Shown here: positions 19,677 to 27,940 of the stretch, one piece after another
Position numbering within the stretch: the stretch's first letter is position 1
Layout of the letters: each line of letters opens with the position of its first letter
Source: Actinomycetes bacterium
GTDB lineage: Bacteria; Actinomycetota; Acidimicrobiia; Acidimicrobiales; Acidimicrobiaceae
Length of the DNA: 64,000 bases
Direction: 5' to 3'
NCBI GenBank assembly: GCA_021786375.1
Contig: JAJYNL010000014.1
Coordinates: 28,936-92,935 of the forward strand
Program-made: the position numbers and the translations under genes
The notes under the pieces: generated by a model
The model's database searches: none
The model's input: the letters and a program-made list of their open reading frames with translations, nothing else
What the model was told of the DNA's origin: nothing

Positions 19677-21272
19677 CTAAAATTCCTGGGCCCAGTTCCA
19701 GGTCTCGATGATCTCCTTCATACGAGCCAGGAAGGCAGCCGCATAGGCGCCATCGATAACACGGTGATCGAACGTGAGCGCCAGAATGCCTACCGAATGG
19801 ATCGCGATGCTCTCGGTGCCATCTGGCAGCGAGATGACCACAGGCTTCCGCTTCACCCCGTCGGTAGACAATATCGCCACCTGTGGCTGATTGATGATCG
19901 GCGCCGTGATGAAGGTTCCGTAGGGGCCAGGGTTGGTGATAGTGAAGGTACCGCCAGCCAGCTCATCGGCGCTCAGCCGCTTCGAGCGGGCTCGGGTTGC
20001 CAGGTCTCGTATTTCCCTCGCCAAGCCTTTGAGCCGCTTCTGGTCGGCCTCCTTGATAACCGGAGCGATCAGCCCGTCGAGATCGAGATCCACGGCGATC
20101 GAGAGATTCAGGTCGCGATGCACGACGAGAGCGTCGTCACCGACGGAGGCATTCAAGTGCGGGAAGGTTCTGAGCGCTTCCACGGTCGCCCGCGCGATGA
20201 AAGGCAGGTAGGTCAAGGAGAATCCCTCTTCACGGGCGAAGGACTCCTTTAGTGCATGCCTGACTCGCTCCACCGGTTCGAAGTCCACCTCGATGGCGAC
20301 GAGTGTGTGAGCCGACGTTGCCTTGGAGCGAACCATATGCTCGGCAGTCCGGCGCCTGATGTTGTTGAACGGTATCACCTCGTCCCTGGCACCGGCGGCG
20401 ACCGGAGCGTAGGCCTCGGCGCGCACCGCGGGTTGAAGCACCTGGGAAGGAGCTGACGGAGCAGATACCGGCATGCGTGCCTCTTCCGCCACCGGGGCGG
20501 GTGCGGGGGCAGCCTGAGGGGCGGGTGGCTCGAAGGCCACCGGAGCAGCGGGGGCAGATGGTGCCGCGGGGGCACCAGGCTGGCCCTGGGCCACCTTGTC
20601 AAGGTAGTCGAGGACGTCGTTGCGGGTAATCCGTCCACCCGCTCCGGTCCCGGTTATCACGCCGGGGTCGATCCCGTTCTCGTCGATGAGGCGACGAACC
20701 ACCGGGGAGAGCACCATCCCTTCGACGCGGGGGGCGGCTGCCGCCCGCGAAGGAGCGGCCTCGGGCTGCGCCGCGGGGGCCGCGAAGGCCGCCGGGGCGG
20801 GTGCGGGGGCAGCCTGAGGGGCGGGGGCGGGCTCAACCACGGGCGCTGGTGCCGCCTCTGTAGCGGGCGCCTCAAAAACAGCCGGTGCCGGGGCGGGCTC
20901 CGGAACAGCCTGAGGGGCGGAGGCGGGCTCAACCACGGGCGCTGGTGCCGCCTCTGGAGCGGGCGCCTCAAAAACAGCCGGTGCCGGGGCGGGCTCCGGA
21001 ACAGCCTGAGGGGCGGGGGCGGAAGCAGGCTCGCCTGGCGCATCGGAAAGGACCGCGATTACCGTCCCAACCGCTACCGTGTCCCCCTCCTCGGCCAAGA
21101 TCTGCGCGAGGTACCCGTTAGCAGTCGCGGGAACCTCTGAATCCACCTTGTCGGTCGAGACCTCAAAGAGAATCTCGTCGATGGCGACTTTGTCTCCCAC
21201 CTTCTTCAGCCACTTTGTGATGGTTCCCTCGGTGACGGTTTCACCGAGTTGCGGCATTACGACATCAGCCAA
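19677..21272 (-). CDS. 2-oxoacid dehydrogenase E2, dihydrolipoamide acyltransferase
   Basis: 531 residues: a single lipoyl domain (1-78) with lipoylated K42 in STDKVDSE, an Ala/Pro-rich swinging linker (about 85-185), a peripheral-subunit-binding domain (about 190-235), a second Ala/Pro linker, and a catalytic acyltransferase domain (about 300-531) ending with DHRVIDGA, the active-site His motif. The start is TTG at 21272, overlapping the lpd stop by 8 nt, with AGGGGA upstream. The linker contains a near-perfect 32-residue duplication. The substrate class (pyruvate, 2-oxoglutarate or branched-chain) is not settled, because no E1 gene lies in the window. Confidence 0.92.
   Translation of the reverse strand: MADVVMPQLGETVTEGTITKWLKKVGDKVAIDEILFEVSTDKVDSEVPATANGYLAQILAEEGDTVAVGTVIAVLSDAPGEPASAPAPQAVPEPAPAPAVFEAPAPEAAPAPVVEPASAPQAVPEPAPAPAVFEAPATEAAPAPVVEPAPAPQAAPAPAPAAFAAPAAQPEAAPSRAAAAPRVEGMVLSPVVRRLIDENGIDPGVITGTGAGGRITRNDVLDYLDKVAQGQPGAPAAPSAPAAPVAFEPPAPQAAPAPAPVAEEARMPVSAPSAPSQVLQPAVRAEAYAPVAAGARDEVIPFNNIRRRTAEHMVRSKATSAHTLVAIEVDFEPVERVRHALKESFAREEGFSLTYLPFIARATVEALRTFPHLNASVGDDALVVHRDLNLSIAVDLDLDGLIAPVIKEADQKRLKGLAREIRDLATRARSKRLSADELAGGTFTITNPGPYGTFITAPIINQPQVAILSTDGVKRKPVVISLPDGTESIAIHSVGILALTFDHRVIDGAYAAAFLARMKEIIETWNWAQEF
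20815..21006. repeat. Two tandem 96-bp repeats inside the E2 linker
   Basis: Copy 1 spans 20815-20910 and copy 2 spans 20911-21006; they differ at about two positions. Each encodes 32 Ala/Pro/Glu/Val-rich residues (about residues 90-153 of the E2). A third start of the unit follows at 21007 and soon diverges. Confidence 0.95.
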
Positions 21273-22728
21273 CGTGAAGTCCCCTTCCTGTCAATGCGAT
21301 CACCGTCTCTCCGAATGACTCCGAGAGAGTCGGATGAGGCTGAATGAATTGGGCCACCTCTTCAGGCGTCGCCTCCCAGTTGACGGCGAGATACCCCATG
21401 CCCAGCTGTTCGGTGACCCACGGGCCGGCCATGTGTACACCAAGGATGCGGCCAGCGCTCCCATCAGGCTGACGCGCGGCGATGACCTTCACAACACCGT
21501 CGGTCTCACCGATGATACGGGCCCGGGAATTGCCCCCAAAAGGATCCTTCTTCACCACTACGTCGTAACCAGCGGCCCGGGCTGCTTCTTCCGTCATGCC
21601 CGCGAAGGCCACCTCCGGGTGGGTATAGATACACCAGGGCACCTTGCCATAGTCCACTGGCACGACGGGCTCGCCCAGGATCGACTTAATGGCGACAATC
21701 GCCTCCGCGAAGCCCACGTGAGCAAGCTGGGCGGTCGCAACCACGTCGCCGATGGCGTACACGCCCGGCTCGGAGGTCGCCATGAATTCATCCACCGCCA
21801 CGAACCCGCGGGCGTCCACCTGGACCTTGGCATTTGGGCCGAGTACGCCCTCGGTGAACGGCCGGCGCCCCACTGACACGATGACACGGTCCACCGCCAC
21901 GCTCTGCCCGTCCCCATAGCTGACGACGGTCCCCGATCCGCTGGGATGGTGGCCTTGAACGGCCACTCCGACGTGAACATCGATTCCCCTCTTGCGGAAC
22001 GAACGCGCCACGACCTCGGCGGCGTCTTTGTCGCAACCGGCCAGGATCGACGGCAACGCCTCCAGCAGGGTCACCTTCACTCCGAGGTCGGACATCATCG
22101 AAGCAAACTCACAGCCGATAGCCCCACCGCCGATCACGGCAACACTCGAGGGCAGCTCCGTCAACGAAAGCACCTCGTCAGAGGTCAGTATCAGCCTTCC
22201 ATCCACCTCAAAGCCAGGGATGGTGCGAGGCAGTGATCCCGAAGCGATGATCACACTGTCGCCGGAAACAACCTCTTCGCCGTTGATCTGGACCTGGCCG
22301 CCACCCAGGTAGGTTCCGAAGCCTTCGATGATGTCGATCTTTCGACCCTTCATCAGTCCGGATAGACCACGCCAAAGCTGGTCAACGACCTTCTGCTTGC
22401 GCGACTGGGTGACGGAAAAGTCAATCGCCGGGCTTGAGGAGAGCACGCCGAACTCGGCAGCGCCTGCAACCGTCCGGTAGACCGCGGCGCTCTCCAGGAA
22501 CTCCTTGGCGGGAATGCAGCCCCTATGAAGGCAGGTTCCCCCGACCTTCTCCTTCTCGACGACAGCCACGGCGAGGCCGGCGCTGGCACCGTAAAGCGCA
22601 GCAGCGTAGCCTCCGGGTCCGCCGCCGATAACGACGACGTCATAGCTACGAGACGTCGGAACCACCTCCCTGTCGGCGTGCTGAGCATCCGCGCGAGACA
22701 CCCCGATGACCTCTGGCCGCCATTCCAA
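21265..22728 (-). CDS. lpdA: Dihydrolipoyl dehydrogenase (E3)
   Basis: 487 residues. The FAD-binding GGGPGGYAAA lies near residue 35, the redox disulfide C66/C71 sits in GGTCLHRGCIPAK, there is a second Rossmann motif GGGAIGCEFAS and a C-terminal dimerisation domain with HPTLSE. It reoxidises dihydrolipoamide with NAD+. The ATG at 22728 has AAAGG upstream and gives a 27-residue leader before the FAD domain, so a later GTG start is possible. The stop overlaps the E2 start, so E3 and E2 are translationally coupled. RNase HII lies 111 bp upstream. Confidence 0.94.
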   Translation of the reverse strand: MEWRPEVIGVSRADAQHADREVVPTSRSYDVVVIGGGPGGYAAALYGASAGLAVAVVEKEKVGGTCLHRGCIPAKEFLESAAVYRTVAGAAEFGVLSSSPAIDFSVTQSRKQKVVDQLWRGLSGLMKGRKIDIIEGFGTYLGGGQVQINGEEVVSGDSVIIASGSLPRTIPGFEVDGRLILTSDEVLSLTELPSSVAVIGGGAIGCEFASMMSDLGVKVTLLEALPSILAGCDKDAAEVVARSFRKRGIDVHVGVAVQGHHPSGSGTVVSYGDGQSVAVDRVIVSVGRRPFTEGVLGPNAKVQVDARGFVAVDEFMATSEPGVYAIGDVVATAQLAHVGFAEAIVAIKSILGEPVVPVDYGKVPWCIYTHPEVAFAGMTEEAARAAGYDVVVKKDPFGGNSRARIIGETDGVVKVIAARQPDGSAGRILGVHMAGPWVTEQLGMGYLAVNWEATPEEVAQFIQPHPTLSESFGETVIALTGRGLHVG

Positions 22729-22839
22729 ACCTTTGCACTCACTCTATGCCCGCGAACAGGCTTAGGCCAAAACAATTGGCCCATGTTGCGACGCCGTCAA
22801 CCTGGCAATCGCCCTAATCGGGTGCCGTACGCACCACGC

Positions 22840-23484
22840 CTATTGGTCGGCATCCAACCCCAGCCGCTTGACGTATCCCCAAGACCTTCTGTGGATGCCG
22901 CTCAAACCGTTGGCAAGCAGCGCCGCCTCATGGGCACGCGAGCCATAACCCTTGTGATTCTCGAAGCCCCACGCGGGCATCCGAGCACCGGCCTCGCGCA
23001 TAATCGCGTCCCTCTCCACCTTGGCAACCAGAGACGCCGCCGCGACGGGGACCGAACGGGAATCTCCTTTTACAAGCGTGACCACGCCGGGCCGCGATAT
23101 GTAATCGTGCTTGCCATCGAGGATGGTCAAGTCGGGCACCACACCTAGTTGCGACAGGGCACGCTCCGCAGCCAGGGAAAGCGCCGCCGTCATCCCCAAT
23201 TCATCACATTCTCCTGGCGAGGCGGTCCCGAAACCGGTGGAAAAGTCCTTACGCACCTGTGGGAGCAACACCTCGCGCCAGGCCGGGGTGAGCGTCTTGG
23301 AGTCGTTCAAGTGCCGGCGCACCCAAGGCTCTTCCAGAAATCCCTCGAGGTCGCCTCGCAGCATGGCAGCCACACCCACGCCAACCGGACCTGCCCAGGA
23401 GCCACGGCCGGCCTCATCGACGCCCGCAATGAGTGCCTCGGGCCCAAGTGACGAAACCAACCCCAGGGTGACGCAGTCAATCAA
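22840..23484 (-). CDS. rnhB: Ribonuclease HII
   Basis: 214 residues. The catalytic motif AGVDEAGRGSWAGPV lies at about 20-34, DSKTL follows, and the later Asp is in the VAKVERDAIM segment. It removes RNA from RNA-DNA hybrids and single ribonucleotides from DNA. The ATG at 23484 is preceded by GGGGGCGGA. It sits between the cyclase gene (46 bp upstream) and lpd on the same strand, with no functional link to either. Confidence 0.94.
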   Translation of the reverse strand: MIDCVTLGLVSSLGPEALIAGVDEAGRGSWAGPVGVGVAAMLRGDLEGFLEEPWVRRHLNDSKTLTPAWREVLLPQVRKDFSTGFGTASPGECDELGMTAALSLAAERALSQLGVVPDLTILDGKHDYISRPGVVTLVKGDSRSVPVAAASLVAKVERDAIMREAGARMPAWGFENHKGYGSRAHEAALLANGLSGIHRRSWGYVKRLGLDADQ

Positions 23485-23530
23485 AGTCCGCCCCCGGAAT
23501 GGGTCAAAAGGCGAACTCGGACAGCGGAAC

Positions 23531-24673
23531 TCAGCTCTGGCTCCCCAGTGGCTTCTTGCCCGGGCCGATGATTCCGTGGGCGGCGGCTCCGTCTCCAGCT
23601 GAGGCGCGCCTGGCGACGAATAGCTGAACAGAACCCAAGTCCTTCAAGTAGCGGGGCCGCAGGGCCCTCAGGACAAGATCAGCGTCTTTGCGCACCTGCT
23701 CCGCGACCGACTCGGTGACCAGGACGGAACCGGGAGCAGCGATGTTCACTACGCGCGAAGCGGTATTGACGGTCGAGCCGTAGTAATCACCGTCCTGGGC
23801 GAGAACCTTGCCCCAAGCGATACCCGCCCGAACCTCGGAGAGGATTTCGTCCTCTTCGTAGATCCTGGCCAAGGAGAGGCCGATCTCGCACGCCTCAACC
23901 GGATCATCCGAGACGAACATCACCTCGTCACCGATCATCTTTACGACTCGTCCACCGTGCTGCGTCACGACGTCGAAGCTAGCCTCCTCGAAGCGGCCTA
24001 CCACCTTGGCCAGCTCGACGTTGGAGAGCTGCTGCGCGATGACCGTGAAGCCGACCAGATCCACGAAACCGACCGCCATTTCCACCACCGAGATGTTCTC
24101 GACCCCCTTTTCGAAGGCGAGCATGGCGCGACGCGAGGCGGCGTGGAAGTGACGGATCCAAGTGTAGGCCAACAACTGCGGAACCGCAGGGACGATGACG
24201 GAGGAATACCGGGTGAAGCGATCGGCCAGCTCGACGGGATCAAGGTTGGCCAGACGGTCTCCAAGATCGCCGAAGGCGTAGGACGAAACGATCTGAGCCT
24301 CCGCGAAGCGAGCCATCGACGACCCCATCACCCGGGCCAGCTGGACGGCGACCTCGTCCTCGACGGACCCTGACTGGAGAAGGATCCGCAACGACTGGGC
24401 GGCCTGGACATCGAGCTCCGTGAAGATCGGGTCGGCATCACCGAAGTCGGTGAATCCCAATGCCCGCCACAGCCGGCGAAGCACATGGGTGCTGATTCCG
24501 GTCTCCTCCTCGACTTCCAGGGCCGATTTTCGACGGTAGGGATTACCGAGGAGCTGGTCGACGGCCAGGAAATGGAGCGTGCCGGCCCTATAAGCCGCCT
24601 CGATATCCTCATCGCGCAAGCCGCGTTCCCGCAGCATCTCAATCAGCGCGACCGGCAATTCCTCTATTGACAC
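23531..24673 (-). CDS. Class III adenylate cyclase, Rv1264-like
   Basis: 380 residues, soluble. An N-terminal helical region (1-190) resembles the autoinhibitory domain of mycobacterial Rv1264, and a cyclase homology domain covers about 195-365. The metal-binding residues are D205 (VGFVDLVGFT) and D249 (KMIGDE). K245 and D296 (GDYYGS) occupy the ATP-selecting positions, and N303/R307 the transition-state positions, so ATP is the likely substrate and cAMP the product. Rv1264 is inhibited at neutral pH and active in acid; whether this one senses pH is inference. First gene of a minus-strand run with rnhB. Confidence 0.88.
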   Translation of the reverse strand: MSIEELPVALIEMLRERGLRDEDIEAAYRAGTLHFLAVDQLLGNPYRRKSALEVEEETGISTHVLRRLWRALGFTDFGDADPIFTELDVQAAQSLRILLQSGSVEDEVAVQLARVMGSSMARFAEAQIVSSYAFGDLGDRLANLDPVELADRFTRYSSVIVPAVPQLLAYTWIRHFHAASRRAMLAFEKGVENISVVEMAVGFVDLVGFTVIAQQLSNVELAKVVGRFEEASFDVVTQHGGRVVKMIGDEVMFVSDDPVEACEIGLSLARIYEEDEILSEVRAGIAWGKVLAQDGDYYGSTVNTASRVVNIAAPGSVLVTESVAEQVRKDADLVLRALRPRYLKDLGSVQLFVARRASAGDGAAAHGIIGPGKKPLGSQS

Positions 24674-24752
24674 CCGACACCTCTTCCATCGATCAATGGT
24701 ATTGCGTGCGGGTCCCTCGCGTGGGATAAGTGGCTCACCTATGCTCTAGCAA

Positions 24753-25430
24753 GTGCCCGAAAGCCACGAAACGCAAGATGGAGTGCCTTCGCGCTGCGCT
24801 GTCGTCGTGCCCCTCAAGTCCTTCACCAACGGGAAAAGCCGGCTCGACGTGCTGGGCGCCGAAAAACGGGAGGCCATCGCCCGTCTGGCCGCGCAAGTCG
24901 TGCTCGAAGCGGCCAAGCACTACCATCCCCATGTGGTCACGGGCGACAGCCAGGTGGCCGCATGGGCCAAGGGGTTCAGTGCGTCGGTCATCCTTGGTGG
25001 CAAAGGATCCCTCAATGCCGATCTCGAGGAGGCGCTCGACCACCTGCGGGCGGCCGGATACCGGCGCGCGGTGATCGCACTCGGCGACTTGCCGCTGCTA
25101 AGGCCGGTCGACATCGGTGCAGCAGCCGCCTCGGACGGGTTCTATGTGATACCCGACCGGCACAACGCAGGAACCAATCTCCTAGCGTGCGAGCTACCGT
25201 GCCCTATTCGTCTCACTTTCGGTGAAGACTCCTTTCCGACCCACCTCGCGGCTATTGCCAAGACCGGTGCCGGGTGCAGGATCGACAATGAGAGCCTGGC
25301 GCGATTCGACCTCGATTTACCCGAGGACCTGGAAGACCTTGCAGCGCTCGCCACCGGAGAGTGCCTGACCGCCCCCGAGGTAAATAGATTGAATTCAATA
25401 CTTGCACTCGCGGGGCGCCGTATCGCCTGA
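24753..25430 (+). CDS. cofC: 2-phospho-L-lactate (phosphoenolpyruvate) guanylyltransferase, F420 biosynthesis
   Basis: 225 residues. The nucleotidyltransferase opening VVVPLKSFTNGKSRLD is the CofC/FbiD signature; GDLPLL and PDRHNAGTNLL follow. It makes the guanylyl-activated three-carbon precursor of coenzyme F420, an actinobacterial and archaeal deazaflavin cofactor. I used the GTG at 24753; a GTG at 24783 would begin just before the domain. Divergent from the cyclase gene; a PIG-L deacetylase follows 35 bp downstream on the same strand. No other F420 genes lie in the window. Confidence 0.9.
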   Translation: MPESHETQDGVPSRCAVVVPLKSFTNGKSRLDVLGAEKREAIARLAAQVVLEAAKHYHPHVVTGDSQVAAWAKGFSASVILGGKGSLNADLEEALDHLRAAGYRRAVIALGDLPLLRPVDIGAAAASDGFYVIPDRHNAGTNLLACELPCPIRLTFGEDSFPTHLAAIAKTGAGCRIDNESLARFDLDLPEDLEDLAALATGECLTAPEVNRLNSILALAGRRIA

Positions 25431-25465
25431 TCGCGAAAATCCCGAAGAGCAGGAGCAGCCGGCAC

Positions 25466-26224
25466 TTGACGAGCACCTACTTCAACGAGAACGGGCCATC
25501 TTCCATGAACATCGAACCCCCCAAGAGGGTCATGGCGATTGGGGCCCACCCGGACGACATCGAATTCGGCGCCGGCGGAACCATCGCCAAATGGGCCCAG
25601 CAAGGATGCGAGGCGGTCATTGTGATCATGACCGACGGCTCCAAGGGAACTTGGAATCCCGAGGCGGATCCTCTGGAGCTGGCAATGCGCCGCCAGGGGG
25701 AGGCAAGGCGTGCAGCCGGGACGATGGCTCCTGGCGCCGCGGTCGAGTTCCTCGGCTGGAAGGACGGCGAGCTGCGTCATGGCGAGCGAGCAGTCGCGCA
25801 ACTATGCCATCTGATTAGGCACTACAAGCCCGACGTGCTGATAGCCCATGATCCGTGGAAGCGATACCGGCTGCATCCGGACCATCGCGCCGCCGGGTTC
25901 ATTGCCACCGATGCCCTGGTTGCCGCGCGAGACCCACACTTCCTTCCGGAGCTGGGCATGCACCACAGGCCAAGCGCACTGCTGCTCTTCGAGGCCGACG
26001 AGGCAAACCACCTCGAAACCATTGGCGAACTCGCCCTGCGCGCAAAGGTCGAGGCCCTTTTGTGCCACCGCTCCCAGCATGAAAGCTCCATGGAAATAAG
26101 CGACGCGGGCAACCTCGAAGAAGTTGCCCGCTTCCGTCAGACGGTAAGGGACGCGGCTGAACGAAATGGCGGAGCCGACGGGGCCGAGTTCGCCGAGGCT
26201 TTCCATCTCATCTCTGAGGTGTAA
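25466..26224 (+). CDS. PIG-L family deacetylase
   Basis: 252 residues. Zinc-site motifs are AHPDDIEFGAGG near residue 28 and HPDHRAAG in the second half. The family removes N-acetyl groups from sugars and includes MshB and Mca of mycothiol metabolism. Two probable mycothiol-using enzymes are encoded at about 42.5-44 kb, so a link is possible, but the substrate cannot be read from the sequence. The start is TTG at 25466 with AGGAG about 10 nt upstream; an ATG at 25505 is an alternative. Confidence 0.85.
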   Translation: MTSTYFNENGPSSMNIEPPKRVMAIGAHPDDIEFGAGGTIAKWAQQGCEAVIVIMTDGSKGTWNPEADPLELAMRRQGEARRAAGTMAPGAAVEFLGWKDGELRHGERAVAQLCHLIRHYKPDVLIAHDPWKRYRLHPDHRAAGFIATDALVAARDPHFLPELGMHHRPSALLLFEADEANHLETIGELALRAKVEALLCHRSQHESSMEISDAGNLEEVARFRQTVRDAAERNGGADGAEFAEAFHLISEV

Positions 26225-26246
26225 ACCCGGCCCCAAGCTCAATTGG

Positions 26247-27800
26247 CTACCCGTTGACCATGCGCGTGCGGCCTTCCCAGAAAGGCGCACGCAGCTTGAA
26301 CTTCTGGAGCTTCCCGGTGGCGGTGCGGGCCAACTCCGTGCGGAACTCGACCGACGTAGGGCACTTGTAGTGCGCGATCCGCTCGCGACAGAATGCGATG
26401 ATCTCCTCGGGAGTCACCTCAACACCCGCCTTTGGAACAATTAGAGCCTTCACCGTCTCACCCCATTTGTCGTCAGGCACGCCGATAACGGCGACTTCCT
26501 GGACGGCCGGATGCTGGAAGATGGCATCCTCCACCTCGATGGATGAGACATTCTCGCCGCCGGTAATGATGACGTCCTTCTTGCGATCGGAGATCGTCAA
26601 GTAGCCGTCTTCCATGTACCCCCCGTCCCCGGTGTGGAACCAGCCACCTTCCATCGCTTCCGCGGTTGCCTCGGGGTTGGCCCAGTAGCCATCGAACACG
26701 AGATTCGATTTGGCCAGGACCTCGCCGTTGGCGTCAACGTGAAGTCGATTGGAGATGATAGGTGTACCGGCCCTTGAGAGAAGCTTGGCGCGCTCCGGAA
26801 GAGGTTTGCCATCCCACTCGCGGCGATGCCTGTTCACTGTCAGGACTGGCGAGGTCTCGGTGAGTCCGTAGATCTGCATGAACCGCCAGCCAAGCTCCTC
26901 CTCTATCCTCTCGATCGTGCGCGAGGGCGGCGGGGCACCGGCCGCTACGATGCGAACGTGGTCGCGCCCTGGAATAGGGCGGCCCTCCGCATGCCGTTTT
27001 TCAGCCGCCAAAAGAACCGCGGCCCAAACCGCGGGGGCGCCACACATGAGCGTCACACCATGCTTATCGACCCGGTTGAGGATCTCCTCGCCGTCCACTT
27101 TGCGCAAGAGGATGTGGGTTCCGCCCAGGCCCGTAATGACATATGGCATGCCCCATCCGTTCACGTGGAACAGAGGGAGGGTGTGGAGGTAGACGTCGTC
27201 CTCATTGACGCCGGTGTGCAAGCCGAAGAGTACGGAGTCCATCCACATGTTGCGGTGAGTGAGCTGCACGCCCTTGGGACGGGCCGTTGTACCCGAGGTG
27301 TAGTTGATGGAGCAGGTGAATCCCTCGTCCGGCTCCCAGTGGCGAGGTCCCACCTCGTCGTCACGCAACTCGGCAAAGAGGCCGGCGTCCCGCACGCCGT
27401 CCATGACGATCTTCTCCTTGACGTGGATGCCCGCCAGCATCTCCTCGTACTCGGGGTCGACCAGAAGTACGGAGGCGCCGGAATGGTCAACAATATAGGA
27501 GACCTCGTCGACGGTGAGCCTGAAATTTATGGGCACGATGATCCGGCCAAAGCCGCTTACGCCGTAGAAGGACACGATCATCTTCGCCGCGTTGGGGCTG
27601 AAGATCGCGACCCTCTCACCCTGTTCGACGCCCATGTCCTCCAAGGCCTTGGCCAGATTCCTGGCGCGGCGGTAGAGACTCTGGTTGGTGATCTCCCCCA
27701 GACTTCCCGGCACGCCAGGCTCATCCACCAAGGCGGTGCGATCGGGGTAGACAAGGGCCGCCCGATCAAGAAAGTCTTTGACGTTGAGTTGGACAAGCAC
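26247..27800 (-). CDS. AMP-forming acyl-CoA synthetase (fatty-acid CoA ligase type)
   Basis: 517 residues. The ATP-binding P-loop is NYTSGTTARPKG, the adenylation motif YGLTETSP is present, and GWFHTGD, SDRKKDVIITGGENVSS and the C-terminal catalytic Lys in TATGKLQKF complete the ANL set. It activates a carboxylic acid to its CoA thioester. The overall pattern matches medium/long-chain acyl-CoA ligases, but chain length is not readable. The start is GTG at 27800. It converges on the PIG-L gene and lies downstream of the relaxase-like gene. Confidence 0.9.
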   Translation of the reverse strand: MLVQLNVKDFLDRAALVYPDRTALVDEPGVPGSLGEITNQSLYRRARNLAKALEDMGVEQGERVAIFSPNAAKMIVSFYGVSGFGRIIVPINFRLTVDEVSYIVDHSGASVLLVDPEYEEMLAGIHVKEKIVMDGVRDAGLFAELRDDEVGPRHWEPDEGFTCSINYTSGTTARPKGVQLTHRNMWMDSVLFGLHTGVNEDDVYLHTLPLFHVNGWGMPYVITGLGGTHILLRKVDGEEILNRVDKHGVTLMCGAPAVWAAVLLAAEKRHAEGRPIPGRDHVRIVAAGAPPPSRTIERIEEELGWRFMQIYGLTETSPVLTVNRHRREWDGKPLPERAKLLSRAGTPIISNRLHVDANGEVLAKSNLVFDGYWANPEATAEAMEGGWFHTGDGGYMEDGYLTISDRKKDVIITGGENVSSIEVEDAIFQHPAVQEVAVIGVPDDKWGETVKALIVPKAGVEVTPEEIIAFCRERIAHYKCPTSVEFRTELARTATGKLQKFKLRAPFWEGRTRMVNG

Positions 27801-27940
27801 GCTAAATATCCCCCTATTCCCTCCAGCACCGGCGCCTATGCGGGCCGGGCCGTGAGATTGCGCGTCCCAAACAGATGGGATATCTCAATATATCCAGACC
27901 GGTTGCGGCATACAAGACTTCCTGCAACGCCGCGGTGGCT

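Noticed and set aside
20815..21006. CRISPR-like array
   Set aside because: Only two direct copies with no spacers, in frame within the E2 linker.
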